From JAFAVZ01 sp036009105 (GTDB lineage Bacteria; Acidobacteriota; Thermoanaerobaculia; Gp7-AA8), in assembly GCA_036009105.1 (NCBI GenBank), contig DASYMJ010000181.1, positions 1 through 29,733 of the forward strand: 29,733 nucleotides of DNA, given 5' to 3'. The notes below the pieces were generated by a model, which was not told the origin of the DNA, searched no databases, and was given only the letters and a program-made list of their open reading frames with translations. The translations under genes were made by a program, and so were the position numbers. This document shows positions 7,746 through 15,858 of the stretch, piece after piece. Each line of letters starts with the position of its first letter. Position 1 is the stretch's first letter.

Positions 7746-8621
7746 TCACGAAACACGGTCGCGGACGAGCGCGGCGAGGCCGCGCAAAGGGGCGGCGGAA
7801 ACACCCAGGGGGGCGATCGCGGAGAGCGATGTCTCCACCAGTTCCGAGCTGAGCTTGCGGGCGCCGTCGATGCCGGCGAGCTTGACGAAGGTCAGGCGTT
7901 GGGCGTCTTTGCCCACGTCCTTGCCGAGCGTCTCGGGGGTGCTGACTACGTCGAGCACGTCGTCGGTGATTTGGAAGGCGAGGCCGAGGTTCTTGGCGAA
8001 GATCTCCACGCGGCGGAGGCGGGCCGCATCGATGTTCGCCAGCATCCCCCCCACCGCCGCCGCCGCGACGAACAGCGCGCCGGTCTTGCGGGAGTGGATG
8101 AACTCCAGCGTGTCGAAGTCGAGCGTCGAGCCCTCCGAGTGCAGGTCCACCGCCTCGCCCGCGATCGTGCCGTTCCAGCCCACCGCCTCCACCACCCGGT
8201 CGAGCACCGAGGCGAGCGGCCAGCGGCGCGGTGAAAGCGAAGCGTGGTTGCGGGCGACCAGGCCGTAAGAGTGATTGAGCAGCGCGACGGCGGAGAGGAT
8301 GGCCAGGTCCTCGCCGAACTCGCGGTGCAGCGTCGGAGCGCCGCGGCGCAGCAGAGCGTCGTCCATGGACGGCAGGTCGTCGAGGATGAGCGACGAGGTA
8401 TGGATCAGCTCCATGGCCGCGGCGGCGGGGAGGAGTTTCTCGGCCCGGCAGCCGACCGACTCCCCTGCCGCGATGGTCAGAATGCCGCGCACGCGCTTGC
8501 CGGCCGAGGCGAGCGACCTCTGCAGTGGGGCGGCGAGCGGATGAGGTGCGCCGAGGCGGGTGGAGAGGTCGGCCAGGAAGCCGTCGATGAGGGCCCGCCG
8601 CGAGGTGAAGTAGTCGTTCAT
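7746..8621 (-). CDS. ispA: Short-chain polyprenyl (farnesyl/geranylgeranyl) diphosphate synthase
   Basis: This 291-aa enzyme belongs to the trans-isoprenyl diphosphate synthase family, which condenses isopentenyl diphosphate onto an allylic diphosphate. GKRVRGILTIAAGE is the usual diphosphate-binding region. The first Asp-rich motif is LDDLPSMDD, with RRG after it. A KTGALF motif is present, and the second Asp-rich motif is ITDDVLD. Length and motif order fit IspA-type farnesyl diphosphate synthase; geranylgeranyl synthase cannot be excluded because chain length depends on residues I cannot model. The product feeds quinone, undecaprenyl and terpenoid synthesis in the cytoplasm. The gene diverges from the MCP gene with 37 nt between starts. 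I see no xseB or dxs neighbour, the common partners of ispA. Confidence 0.9.
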   Translation of the reverse strand: MNDYFTSRRALIDGFLADLSTRLGAPHPLAAPLQRSLASAGKRVRGILTIAAGESVGCRAEKLLPAAAAMELIHTSSLILDDLPSMDDALLRRGAPTLHREFGEDLAILSAVALLNHSYGLVARNHASLSPRRWPLASVLDRVVEAVGWNGTIAGEAVDLHSEGSTLDFDTLEFIHSRKTGALFVAAAAVGGMLANIDAARLRRVEIFAKNLGLAFQITDDVLDVVSTPETLGKDVGKDAQRLTFVKLAGIDGARKLSSELVETSLSAIAPLGVSAAPLRGLAALVRDRVS

Positions 8622-8658
8622 GGCGGCGGCTGCATGGTAGCATCCGAGCGGGAAGTCT

Positions 8659-11600
8659 ATGGCACGTCAATACTTCGGGCGGACCCAACAGATGTGGGTC
8701 CTGATCGTCGCCTGCTTCGTATTCTTCGCTCTCCTCCTTCTGCTCGTGCCCGGCATGACGGCGGCCTTGTTCCGGCGCGTCCTGCTCGTGGCGGCGATCA
8801 CCGGAGGCGCCACAATCGTCGCCTTCCAGTTCTGGCTGTCCCGCGTCCTGAGCCGCCGCGAGTCGTCCATCCAGCTGCTCAACCGCATCACCGCGGGCGA
8901 CCTCACCCTCAACGCCCGCGACATCGAGAGCGCCGCCCGCTCGGCGCGCATGACCGCCGCCCTCCGCGCCCTCGTCTCCAACCTCGAGCGCACCATCCGC
9001 CGCTTCGGCCAGCTGGCCACGGACGTGGCCAAAGTCAGCGACCAGATCAGCAGCCGCTCGCGCATCCTGGCCAAGAGCAGCGCCTCGCAGCTCCAATCCA
9101 CCGAGTCGACCTCCACCTCGGTCGGCCAGATCGATACCTCCATCAAGTCGGTCCGCCGGAGCATGGAAGACCTCTCCGCGAACGCGGAAGAGACCTCCAC
9201 CTCCGTCCTGCAGATGTCGGCCTCGATCGAGGAGGTGAGCCGCATCGCCGACACCCTCTCCGAATTCGTGGAGCAGACCGGCTCGGCCATCGAAGAGATG
9301 ATCGCCTCCATCAACGAGGTGGCCACCAACACGGAGAGCTTCTCCTCCTTCGCCACCCAGACCGCCAGCTCCATGGTGGAGATGAACGCCACGACCGACG
9401 AGATCGGCAAGTCGGCCAAGCAATCCTCCGAGCTCGCGCGCTACGTGAAAGACGCGGCGAACGAGGGGCGCGGGGCCGTGGCCAGCACCGTGGACGGCAT
9501 GCGCAAGATCCAGCAGGCGGTGGAAGAGGCGAAAGACGCGCTGGCCGAGCTGGCCGAGCGCTCCCAGGAGATCGGCGAGATCGTGCGGGTGATCGACGAG
9601 ATCGCCGGGCAGACGAACCTCCTCGCCCTGAACGCGGCGATCATCGCCGCGCAGGCCGGCGAGCGCGGCAAAGGCTTCGCCGTGGTGGCGGACGAGATCC
9701 GCGACCTCTCCGAGCGCACCTCCGTCTCGACGGATGAGATCCGCACGCTGATCCAGAACGTGCAGCGCGGCGTGGCGCGGGCCGGCGAGCAGCTGAACAT
9801 CAGCGCCGACCGGGTGGCGGACGGCGTCGGCCTCACCGCGCGGGCCTCCCAGGTGCTGGACAAGATCCTCGACCTGACCGACCGCTCCACCAGCTCCATC
9901 TCCGAGATCGCCCGCGCGACGGAAGAGCAGTCGCGCGGCAGCGCCGCGGCGACGAGGGCCATCGAGGAAGTGACGAAGATGGTCCAGCAGACCGCGGCCG
10001 CGACGCAGCAGCAGTCGCTGACCTCGCGCAAGATCGGCGAGCAGGCCTCGATGGTGCGCGACTACACCAAGCACCTCAAGCGCGCCATGAACGAGCAGGA
10101 GACCGGCAGCCGCGCCATCAGCCGGGCCATGGAAAACATCATGGGCCTCGTGCAGAGCGTGCTCGAGTCCACCGCCGTGCTGGCCGCGGAAAGCTCCGCC
10201 ATCGTCAAGTCGATGGGGATCATCAACGCCGGCTCGCGCGAGTCGAGCTTCGGCGTGACGGACCTGAACCAGATGGCCAATACCCTCAGCCACGAGTCGA
10301 CGCTCCTGGGCCAGGAGCTGGGCCGCTTCCGCCTGCCCCAGCCGAACGTGGGCGGCGCCATCACCACCGCCACGGTGCTGTGGCAGAACCTCACCTTCGA
10401 TCCCGCCTACACCTCCGCGAACGCGCTCGGCTTCATCTCCAAGGCGGTGCACGCGAAGCTCGTCGCATACGGCGAAGGAGCCGAGCTCACCCCGGAGATC
10501 GCGGAGCGTTGGGAGGTGCTCGATCAGGGGCACACCTACCGCTTCCACCTGCGCAAGGGGGTCCGCTTCCACAACGGCCGGCTGCTGGAGGCGCGGGACG
10601 TGTACGAGACGTTCGTCCGCCTGCTGCTGCCGGAGGTGAAGTCGACCGGCGCCTGGATCCTGCGCAGCGTGCGCGGCGCGAAGGACGTGATGAGCGGCAA
10701 GACCCGCGCGCTGGAAGGGGTGATCGTGCGAGACGAGCACACCGTCGAGATCCAGCTGGAGGAGCCGATCGCGTTCTTCCTCTCCCTCCTCACCATGCAC
10801 GAGGCGGCGATCATCCCGGTCGAGGAAACGCGCGACGCGGGCCAGTACCGGCTGCGCGGCGTCGGCGCCGGGCCGTTCCGGGTGGAGGAAGCGATGGAAG
10901 GACAGCGGGTGCGGCTGGCGCGCAACCGCGATTTCTTCGTCGCCGGCGAGCCGCTGCTCGACGAGCTGACCTTCCGCCTCGACCTGCGCAGCTTCCGCGA
11001 TGTGGCGGAGGCGTTTCTGCGCGGAGAGCTCGACATCGCTCATGCCATTCCTCTCAAGATGGTCGATGCGCTGCAGGACGATCCTCGCATCGCGCCATAT
11101 CTGCAACAGACCATTCAGCTGCATACGTCGTACGTCGGCTACGACTCGTCGCAGGCGCCGTTCGACCGGGTGGAGGTGCGGCAGGCGGTGAACCACGCCA
11201 TCAACCGGCAGCGGATCAACGAGCGCGTCTACGCCGGCCTGGGGATGATCGCCGAGTCGCTCCTCCCTCCCGGCCTGCTCGGCTACGACGCGACGATCCG
11301 GGGCCTCCCCTACGATCCGGAGCGCGCGCGGCAACTGCTGCGCCAGGCCGGCCACGGGGCGGGCTTCGACATCGAGTACCGCACCTGGGACACGGACGAG
11401 TTCAACAACTCGGGCCTGGTGCCGCTGCTGATCGAGGACCTCGAGGCGGTGGGCATCCGGGTACGGGTGACCGGGCACACCGCGCCGGAGGCGAGCGCGC
11501 CGCGGCAGCGACCCGGCCACGGCCTGCTCTACTGCGCGAACTGGTACGCCGACTTCCCCGACTCGGACAACTTCTTCTACGTCCTCTTCCACACCGACTC

Positions 11601-11859
11601 CACGTCCGTGCGCGGGCTGCACTATCACCGGCCGGAGGTCGATGCCCAGATCCTGGAGGCGCGGCGGACGAACGACAGCGAGCGCCGCGCGGAGATCTAT
11701 CGCCGCCTCGACGAGCTGGTCGTGCGCGAGGCGCCCATCGCGCCGTTGTTCCACGAGCGCCTCTTCCTGGTGCACAAGCCGGGCGTGCGCGGCGTGCGGA
11801 CCTCGCTCGTGCCGCCGCCGGTGCGCTACAACGGCGTGTGGCTGGAGAACGGAGATTAG
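8659..11859 (+). CDS. Methyl-accepting chemotaxis protein fused to a C-terminal peptide-binding (SBP family 5) domain
   Basis: The 1066-aa product starts with two transmembrane segments (about 12-33 and 40-62) joined by only a few residues, so there is no periplasmic sensor. A HAMP-like and coiled-coil stretch follows, then the MCP signalling hairpin with its tip at about 310-360 (IAGQTNLLALNAAIIAAQAGE, FAVVADEIRDLSERT). From about residue 560 to the end there is a complete family 5 extracellular solute-binding domain of the oligopeptide/nickel-binder type: LRKGVRFHNGRLLEARDV, ARQLLRQAG, DFPDSDNFFYVLFH and PLFHERLF. With two membrane passes that domain should lie in the cytoplasm, which is unusual. 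At the tip, two residues nearly invariant in canonical receptors are replaced (I329 and Q332). The likely role is a sensor tied to a CheA-type pathway. The EamA gene begins at its stop codon. Confidence 0.85.
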   Translation: MARQYFGRTQQMWVLIVACFVFFALLLLLVPGMTAALFRRVLLVAAITGGATIVAFQFWLSRVLSRRESSIQLLNRITAGDLTLNARDIESAARSARMTAALRALVSNLERTIRRFGQLATDVAKVSDQISSRSRILAKSSASQLQSTESTSTSVGQIDTSIKSVRRSMEDLSANAEETSTSVLQMSASIEEVSRIADTLSEFVEQTGSAIEEMIASINEVATNTESFSSFATQTASSMVEMNATTDEIGKSAKQSSELARYVKDAANEGRGAVASTVDGMRKIQQAVEEAKDALAELAERSQEIGEIVRVIDEIAGQTNLLALNAAIIAAQAGERGKGFAVVADEIRDLSERTSVSTDEIRTLIQNVQRGVARAGEQLNISADRVADGVGLTARASQVLDKILDLTDRSTSSISEIARATEEQSRGSAAATRAIEEVTKMVQQTAAATQQQSLTSRKIGEQASMVRDYTKHLKRAMNEQETGSRAISRAMENIMGLVQSVLESTAVLAAESSAIVKSMGIINAGSRESSFGVTDLNQMANTLSHESTLLGQELGRFRLPQPNVGGAITTATVLWQNLTFDPAYTSANALGFISKAVHAKLVAYGEGAELTPEIAERWEVLDQGHTYRFHLRKGVRFHNGRLLEARDVYETFVRLLLPEVKSTGAWILRSVRGAKDVMSGKTRALEGVIVRDEHTVEIQLEEPIAFFLSLLTMHEAAIIPVEETRDAGQYRLRGVGAGPFRVEEAMEGQRVRLARNRDFFVAGEPLLDELTFRLDLRSFRDVAEAFLRGELDIAHAIPLKMVDALQDDPRIAPYLQQTIQLHTSYVGYDSSQAPFDRVEVRQAVNHAINRQRINERVYAGLGMIAESLLPPGLLGYDATIRGLPYDPERARQLLRQAGHGAGFDIEYRTWDTDEFNNSGLVPLLIEDLEAVGIRVRVTGHTAPEASAPRQRPGHGLLYCANWYADFPDSDNFFYVLFHTDSTSVRGLHYHRPEVDAQILEARRTNDSERRAEIYRRLDELVVREAPIAPLFHERLFLVHKPGVRGVRTSLVPPPVRYNGVWLENGD

Positions 11860-12748
11860 CGAGCGCCCGCGGGTCCACGCCGCGCTGCTCGCGGCGGCGA
11901 TCTTCTTCTCCCTCAACTACATCGTCTCCAAGCAGACCATGGGCCTCATCACGCCCATCACCTTCGCGTATCTGCGCGTGGTCGGCGCGGCGATCGTGCT
12001 CAATCTCCTGCCGCGGGAGCGGACGCCGCTCGCGCGCGCGGACGAGAAGCGCCTCGTGCTCTACGCCATCCTCGCCGTGGCCATCAACCAGACCCTGTTC
12101 CTCGGCGGGCTGTCGCTGACCAGCGCGCACATCGCGGCCATCGTCATCGGCACCATCCCGGTCTTCACCCTCGCCGCCGCGATCGCCACCGGCCGCGAGC
12201 GGGCCACGGGGGCGAAGGTCGGCGGCATTGCCCTGGCGGCGGCCGGCGCGTTGCTGGTGGTCGGCGTGGAAGGGGTGGAGGGCTCGCTGCGCACGCTGGC
12301 CGGCACGCTGATGCTCCTCGGCAACTCGCTCTCCTACGCGCTCTACCTCGTGCTGTCCAAGCCGATGATGGCCCGCATTTCGGCGCGGCGCGCGCTGGCG
12401 CGGATGTTCGCCTGGGCCACGCTCCTGCTGGTGCCGGTGGCGCTCGTGCCGCTGCTGCGCGAGCCGTGGGCCGCCATCCCGCCCCGCGCCTGGCTGGGCC
12501 TGGGGTTCGTCATCGCCCTGCCGACCGTCGGCGCCTATCTGCTCAACGCCTGGGCCCTGGCGCGCGCGGACAGCTCGACCGTCGCCGCCTACACCTACGT
12601 CCAGCCGGTGCTCACCGCCCTCCTCGCCGCGCTGTTCCTCGGCGAGACGATCGGCATCGCCGCGGTGGCCGCGGCGGTGATGATCTTCACGGGCGTGTGG
12701 CTGGCGTCGCGCCGCGCCGTGTCGGCTACGGAGCCTTCGCGCCGTTGA
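11855..12748 (+). CDS. EamA/DMT-family transporter
   Basis: The protein has about ten hydrophobic segments arranged as two EamA repeats, typical of drug/metabolite exporters: ALLAAAIFFSLNYIVSKQTMG, FLGGLSLTSAHIAAIV, SYALYLVLSKP, and YTYVQPVLTALLAALFLGE in the second repeat. The start is uncertain. The frame has no ATG, GTG or TTG between a position far inside the MCP gene (ATG at 11642) and one that would cut the first helix (ATG in QTMG). An ATT at 11855 overlaps the MCP stop codon (ATTAG) and has GGAG 7 nt upstream, so I use it. Translation is probably coupled to the MCP gene. The 3' end overlaps the convergent patatin gene by 23 bp. The substrate is unknown. Confidence 0.82.
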   Translation: MSERPRVHAALLAAAIFFSLNYIVSKQTMGLITPITFAYLRVVGAAIVLNLLPRERTPLARADEKRLVLYAILAVAINQTLFLGGLSLTSAHIAAIVIGTIPVFTLAAAIATGRERATGAKVGGIALAAAGALLVVGVEGVEGSLRTLAGTLMLLGNSLSYALYLVLSKPMMARISARRALARMFAWATLLLVPVALVPLLREPWAAIPPRAWLGLGFVIALPTVGAYLLNAWALARADSSTVAAYTYVQPVLTALLAALFLGETIGIAAVAAAVMIFTGVWLASRRAVSATEPSRR

Positions 12749-14831
12749 CCTGCTGCAGCTGTTGATTCGCCTGCACCGCCATGCCGTCCGTCCGCGGCGC
12801 TGCCCCCAGCCACTGCGCCACAAAGTTGCGCGAGGTGAGGTTGCCGGGCGATTCCACGCCGCCGTCGATCGCCTTGCGCGCCTGGTACGACAGCATCCAG
12901 CCCAGGGGCATGGAGACCTCGCGCTGCACGAGGCGGAACTCGATCACCGTGTTCGGCACCGGGCCGAGCGGCGGCACGCCGAATTGCGAGGAGGTGCGCA
13001 CGTCGCCCACCGCCTGCCGCCCGCGCGCGCCGCGCGTGGCGAGCAGGGCGCGCAGCGGCGAGAGCACTTCGTTCGCCCACTTCTCCGCGGCCTGCGGCTC
13101 GACCGGTCTCGTCGCCGGCGGCGCCTGGTTGAAGTCGGCAAACCTGCAGTCGCCCGGCCGTTTCGTCACCGTCGGGCCGCAGTTCTCGTAATCGATGAGG
13201 ATCACCACGGGCGTCAGCCGCGGGTCCGCGTGCTGCCGGATCAGCAGCACCAGCTCGGCGGCGGTCACGGCGCCGGAGTTCTCGAAGTAGCCGCCGTCCA
13301 CCACATGGCCGAGGGTGCCGATGCGGCCCGCGGGCGAGACGTAGGTGAAGCGGGCGCTCATGCCCGCCGTCGCGCTGAGCGGGAGGTCGCTCCCGAGCAG
13401 CGCGATGCCGTCGAACGCATCGCGGAAGACGAGCTGCGAGCGGTCGCCGCGGACGTCGCAGTTGCTGGTGATGATGCGGTCGCCCGTCTCCACCATGGTG
13501 CCGTTGATGAAGACCGACGGCAGATCCGCATGCTTCGCGTACAGATCGAGCAGGCCGCGGGCGAACGTCGGATTGCCGTAGCCCTTCTCCCACGCCTCTT
13601 CCAGCGCGCGCTCGCGGTCGGGGAAGCCGAAAGGGAGGAAGCGCTGCACGAAGTCGGACTGGGTCATGGCGGCGAGCGTCGGGGAGAGGAAGTCCTCGCC
13701 CAGCGCCTTCGAGCCGCGGGCATGCATGTCCGGGCCGCCTTCGGAGAGCAAGGCGCTGAAGGTCAGCGTGCCGAGGGAGCCGCCGGAGACGCTGCTGACG
13801 GCGAAGAGGTTGCGGCGGAAGAGCGGATTGGTGTCCTGCAGCGAGTCGAGCACCGCCGCCGTCCAGTAGCCGGCGCGGATGCCACCCCCTTCCGTCGCCA
13901 CGATGAAGACCGGGATGCGGTCGCTCGCGCCGTAATTCGGCGATACGCGGGTGTACCACTCATCGAATTTCTGCTGCACGGTCGGCCGCACGCCCACCGC
14001 CCCCGGCACGGTGCGAACGATGTGGTTGCGGTCCGCCAGCGGGCTGACCAGGAACGCCTCGATGACGAGGAAGGTCAGGATCGGCACCCGCATCCGCATG
14101 CCGCAGTAGACGATGACGCTCCCGAACGGCACCCACAGCACGAGCGTGAGCAGCACGATCGACCCCGCGCCGAAGCCCATGAACCAGGTCGGATTCGCGG
14201 TGGAGACGATGAAGAAGATGAGCTCCAGCACCAGGAAGGCGATGAGCATGAAACGCGTGCTCCTGGCCAGCTGCCCCGGCGATACATGCTCGATGGTGGC
14301 GTCATCCTTCTTCTCCAGCCAGCGCCGGCGCAGCACGACGGCGACGAGGAAGATGACGAACGAGACGGCGATGATGACGAGGATGGCGGGAATGACGGTG
14401 CTGACGCCGTCGCCGTACGTCTGCCGCACTTTGTAGAACGCGTAGAAGACGGCGACGAAGAGCAGCGCGCCGAGGATGCGCGGCAGCCAGAGCGCCCAAT
14501 CGCGCAACCCCTCGCTCTCCGGATCGGGCGTGTGCCCAAAGTACGCATCGTCCGCGGAGGCCGGCGGCGCGACGCGCAACATCTGCCGCGCCCAGAACCA
14601 GATCTGGTACCCCAGCAGGTTCAGGAGCAGGAGGAAGACCGCGATCAAGATCCAATGCGCGGAGCCGGTGGCCGGATCGACTTCGCCCAGGGCGCGGACG
14701 ATGTCCTGCCCCTGATCGGCGAGGATGAAGGCGAAGGCGGCCGCCGCCAGGGCCAGGATGCTGAAGCGGATCGGCAGCAGGAAGAGGTAGACGATCTTCA
14801 GGCGCCGCGAGAAACGTGCGAGCCAGCTCAT
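12726..14831 (-). CDS. Patatin-like phospholipase with N-terminal membrane domain
   Basis: The 701-aa product has an N-terminal membrane region with about six hydrophobic segments over residues 1-260. A patatin-type serine lipase domain follows. The oxyanion loop is ATEGGGIRAGYW (about 307), the nucleophile elbow is SVSGGS (Ser near 347) and the catalytic Asp is in VVDGGYFENSG (about 510). All three elements of the Ser-Asp dyad are intact, so it should be an active acyl hydrolase on lipids. It is anchored in the membrane; which side the catalytic domain faces is not clear. The last 23 bp overlap the EamA gene tail to tail. The start sits in a 89-bp divergent gap with the MarR gene. I saw no strong Shine-Dalgarno. 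Confidence 0.87.
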   Translation of the reverse strand: MSWLARFSRRLKIVYLFLLPIRFSILALAAAAFAFILADQGQDIVRALGEVDPATGSAHWILIAVFLLLLNLLGYQIWFWARQMLRVAPPASADDAYFGHTPDPESEGLRDWALWLPRILGALLFVAVFYAFYKVRQTYGDGVSTVIPAILVIIAVSFVIFLVAVVLRRRWLEKKDDATIEHVSPGQLARSTRFMLIAFLVLELIFFIVSTANPTWFMGFGAGSIVLLTLVLWVPFGSVIVYCGMRMRVPILTFLVIEAFLVSPLADRNHIVRTVPGAVGVRPTVQQKFDEWYTRVSPNYGASDRIPVFIVATEGGGIRAGYWTAAVLDSLQDTNPLFRRNLFAVSSVSGGSLGTLTFSALLSEGGPDMHARGSKALGEDFLSPTLAAMTQSDFVQRFLPFGFPDRERALEEAWEKGYGNPTFARGLLDLYAKHADLPSVFINGTMVETGDRIITSNCDVRGDRSQLVFRDAFDGIALLGSDLPLSATAGMSARFTYVSPAGRIGTLGHVVDGGYFENSGAVTAAELVLLIRQHADPRLTPVVILIDYENCGPTVTKRPGDCRFADFNQAPPATRPVEPQAAEKWANEVLSPLRALLATRGARGRQAVGDVRTSSQFGVPPLGPVPNTVIEFRLVQREVSMPLGWMLSYQARKAIDGGVESPGNLTSRNFVAQWLGAAPRTDGMAVQANQQLQQVNGAKAP

Positions 14832-14885
14832 GATGAGGAGGGGCGTGTGCCGGGCTCTTCCCTACCCGCAACCCGATCCTTCGAT

Positions 14886-14913
14886 TTGACGAACGATCGC
14901 CCGTCCCCACAAT
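14886..14913 (+). promoter_or_regulatory. Promoter of the MarR operon, probably leaderless
   Basis: TTGACG (-35, 14886-14891) and CACAAT (-10, 14908-14913) are 16 bp apart. The -10 ends 7 nt before the ATG at 14921. Transcription would begin at or next to that ATG, leaving no room for a Shine-Dalgarno, and none is seen. The other in-frame ATG, at 14912, overlaps the -10 itself. Confidence 0.55.
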
Positions 14914-14920
14914 GCGACCC

Positions 14921-15364
14921 ATGCACCGTCAGGTCGTGGAAATTCAGCGGCTCTATCCGCAGGTCTATCTCGCCTGCCATGTCGATCACGTCCGGGCGAC
15001 ATCGACGGAGTGGCAGCTCTCCTCCAAGGACGCCTCCATCCTGGCCCATCTCGACCGCGACCTCCCCACCAGCCCGCGCCACCTCGCCGCGCACCTCGGC
15101 GTGGTGCCGTCCACGCTCTCCGCGGCGCTGCTCCGCCTGGTGAAGCTCGGCTACATCACCAGCACGCCGCGCGATGACGACCGCCGTCAGCGCGAGCTGC
15201 GCCTGACCGACCGCGGCGCCGAGGCGATGGCTTCCACTTCGGTGCTCGATGCGGCGCGGGTGGAGGTGGTGCTGGGGAAACTCTCGGCCGCGGAGCGGGA
15301 GGAGGCGGTGCGCGGACTGGCGCTGCTGGCCCGCGCCGCGCGCGCCGTGAAGGAGGACGCATGA
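14921..15364 (+). CDS. MarR-family transcriptional regulator
   Basis: This small winged-helix protein (147 aa from ATG 14921) has the MarR layout. An N-terminal helix is followed by a helix-turn-helix (SPRHLAAHLGVVPSTLSAALLRLVKLGYI) and the wing TPRDDDRRQRELRLTDRG, whose DxRxxxxxLT signature is diagnostic. A C-terminal dimerisation helix completes it. It should bind DNA as a dimer and respond to a small ligand. Start 14921 is preferred over 14912 because of the promoter position. Its last four bases overlap the next gene (ATGA), and it heads a three-gene operon, so it probably autoregulates that unit. It also lies divergent from the patatin gene, another possible target. Confidence 0.88.
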   Translation: MHRQVVEIQRLYPQVYLACHVDHVRATSTEWQLSSKDASILAHLDRDLPTSPRHLAAHLGVVPSTLSAALLRLVKLGYITSTPRDDDRRQRELRLTDRGAEAMASTSVLDAARVEVVLGKLSAAEREEAVRGLALLARAARAVKEDA

Positions 15365-15858
15365 AGATCGCGCTCATCATCATCGGGAGTCTCGTCGCGT
15401 TGCTGGTGATGGCCGGCGCCGTGCTGGCGCTGATCGGCTCGCGCCTGCCGCGCCATCACGTCGCCACGTGCTCGCAACACTTCGCCTCGCCGCCGGCCGC
15501 CGTCTACGCCGCGATCCACGACTTCGCCTCGTACGGCAAGTGGCGCAAGGACGTCAAGCGCGTGGAGCTCCTCTCCGCCACGCGGTTCCGCGAGCACGGC
15601 GCGCGCGGCTCGGTCACGTACGAGGTGATGGAGGACGTCGCCGGCCGCAAGCTCGTCACCCGCATCGTCGACCTCGACCTCGGCTACTCCGGCTCGTGGA
15701 CTCATGAGCTGGAGCCGGACGGCGGCGGCACGCTTCTGCGCATCACGGAGAACGGCGAGGTCTCCAATCCGCTCTTCCGGTTCCTGTCACGCTTCGTGTT
15801 CGGACAGACCGCGACGATGGACGCATACCTCGCCGCGCTGCGACACTACGTCCCATGA
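15361..15858 (+). CDS. Membrane-anchored SRPBCC-family (polyketide cyclase-like) protein
   Basis: The 165-aa protein has one N-terminal transmembrane segment (IALIIIGSLVALLVMAGAVLALIG). The rest has the SRPBCC or START-like fold: FASPPAAVYAAIHDFASYGKWRKDV opens the domain, GSVTYEVMED and GGTLLRITENGEV are central strands, and a long C-terminal helix ends it (FVFGQTATMDAYLAALR). These domains bind hydrophobic ligands in a deep pocket; catalytic activity cannot be inferred. A Shine-Dalgarno GGAGG precedes the start. ATGA overlaps join it to MarR upstream and AraC downstream, so the three are one operon and the ligand it handles may be what the regulators sense. Confidence 0.83.
   Translation: MKIALIIIGSLVALLVMAGAVLALIGSRLPRHHVATCSQHFASPPAAVYAAIHDFASYGKWRKDVKRVELLSATRFREHGARGSVTYEVMEDVAGRKLVTRIVDLDLGYSGSWTHELEPDGGGTLLRITENGEVSNPLFRFLSRFVFGQTATMDAYLAALRHYVP

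Noticed and set aside
12726..12748. Tail-to-tail overlap of the EamA and patatin genes as a sign of a sequence error
   Set aside because: Both C-termini read sensibly and 23-bp convergent overlaps are ordinary in compact genomes.
12762..15143. A 793-codon plus-strand open frame opposite the patatin gene
   Set aside because: The translation is Arg/His/Glu/Asp-rich without any domain, while the minus strand has clear patatin motifs and membrane helices.
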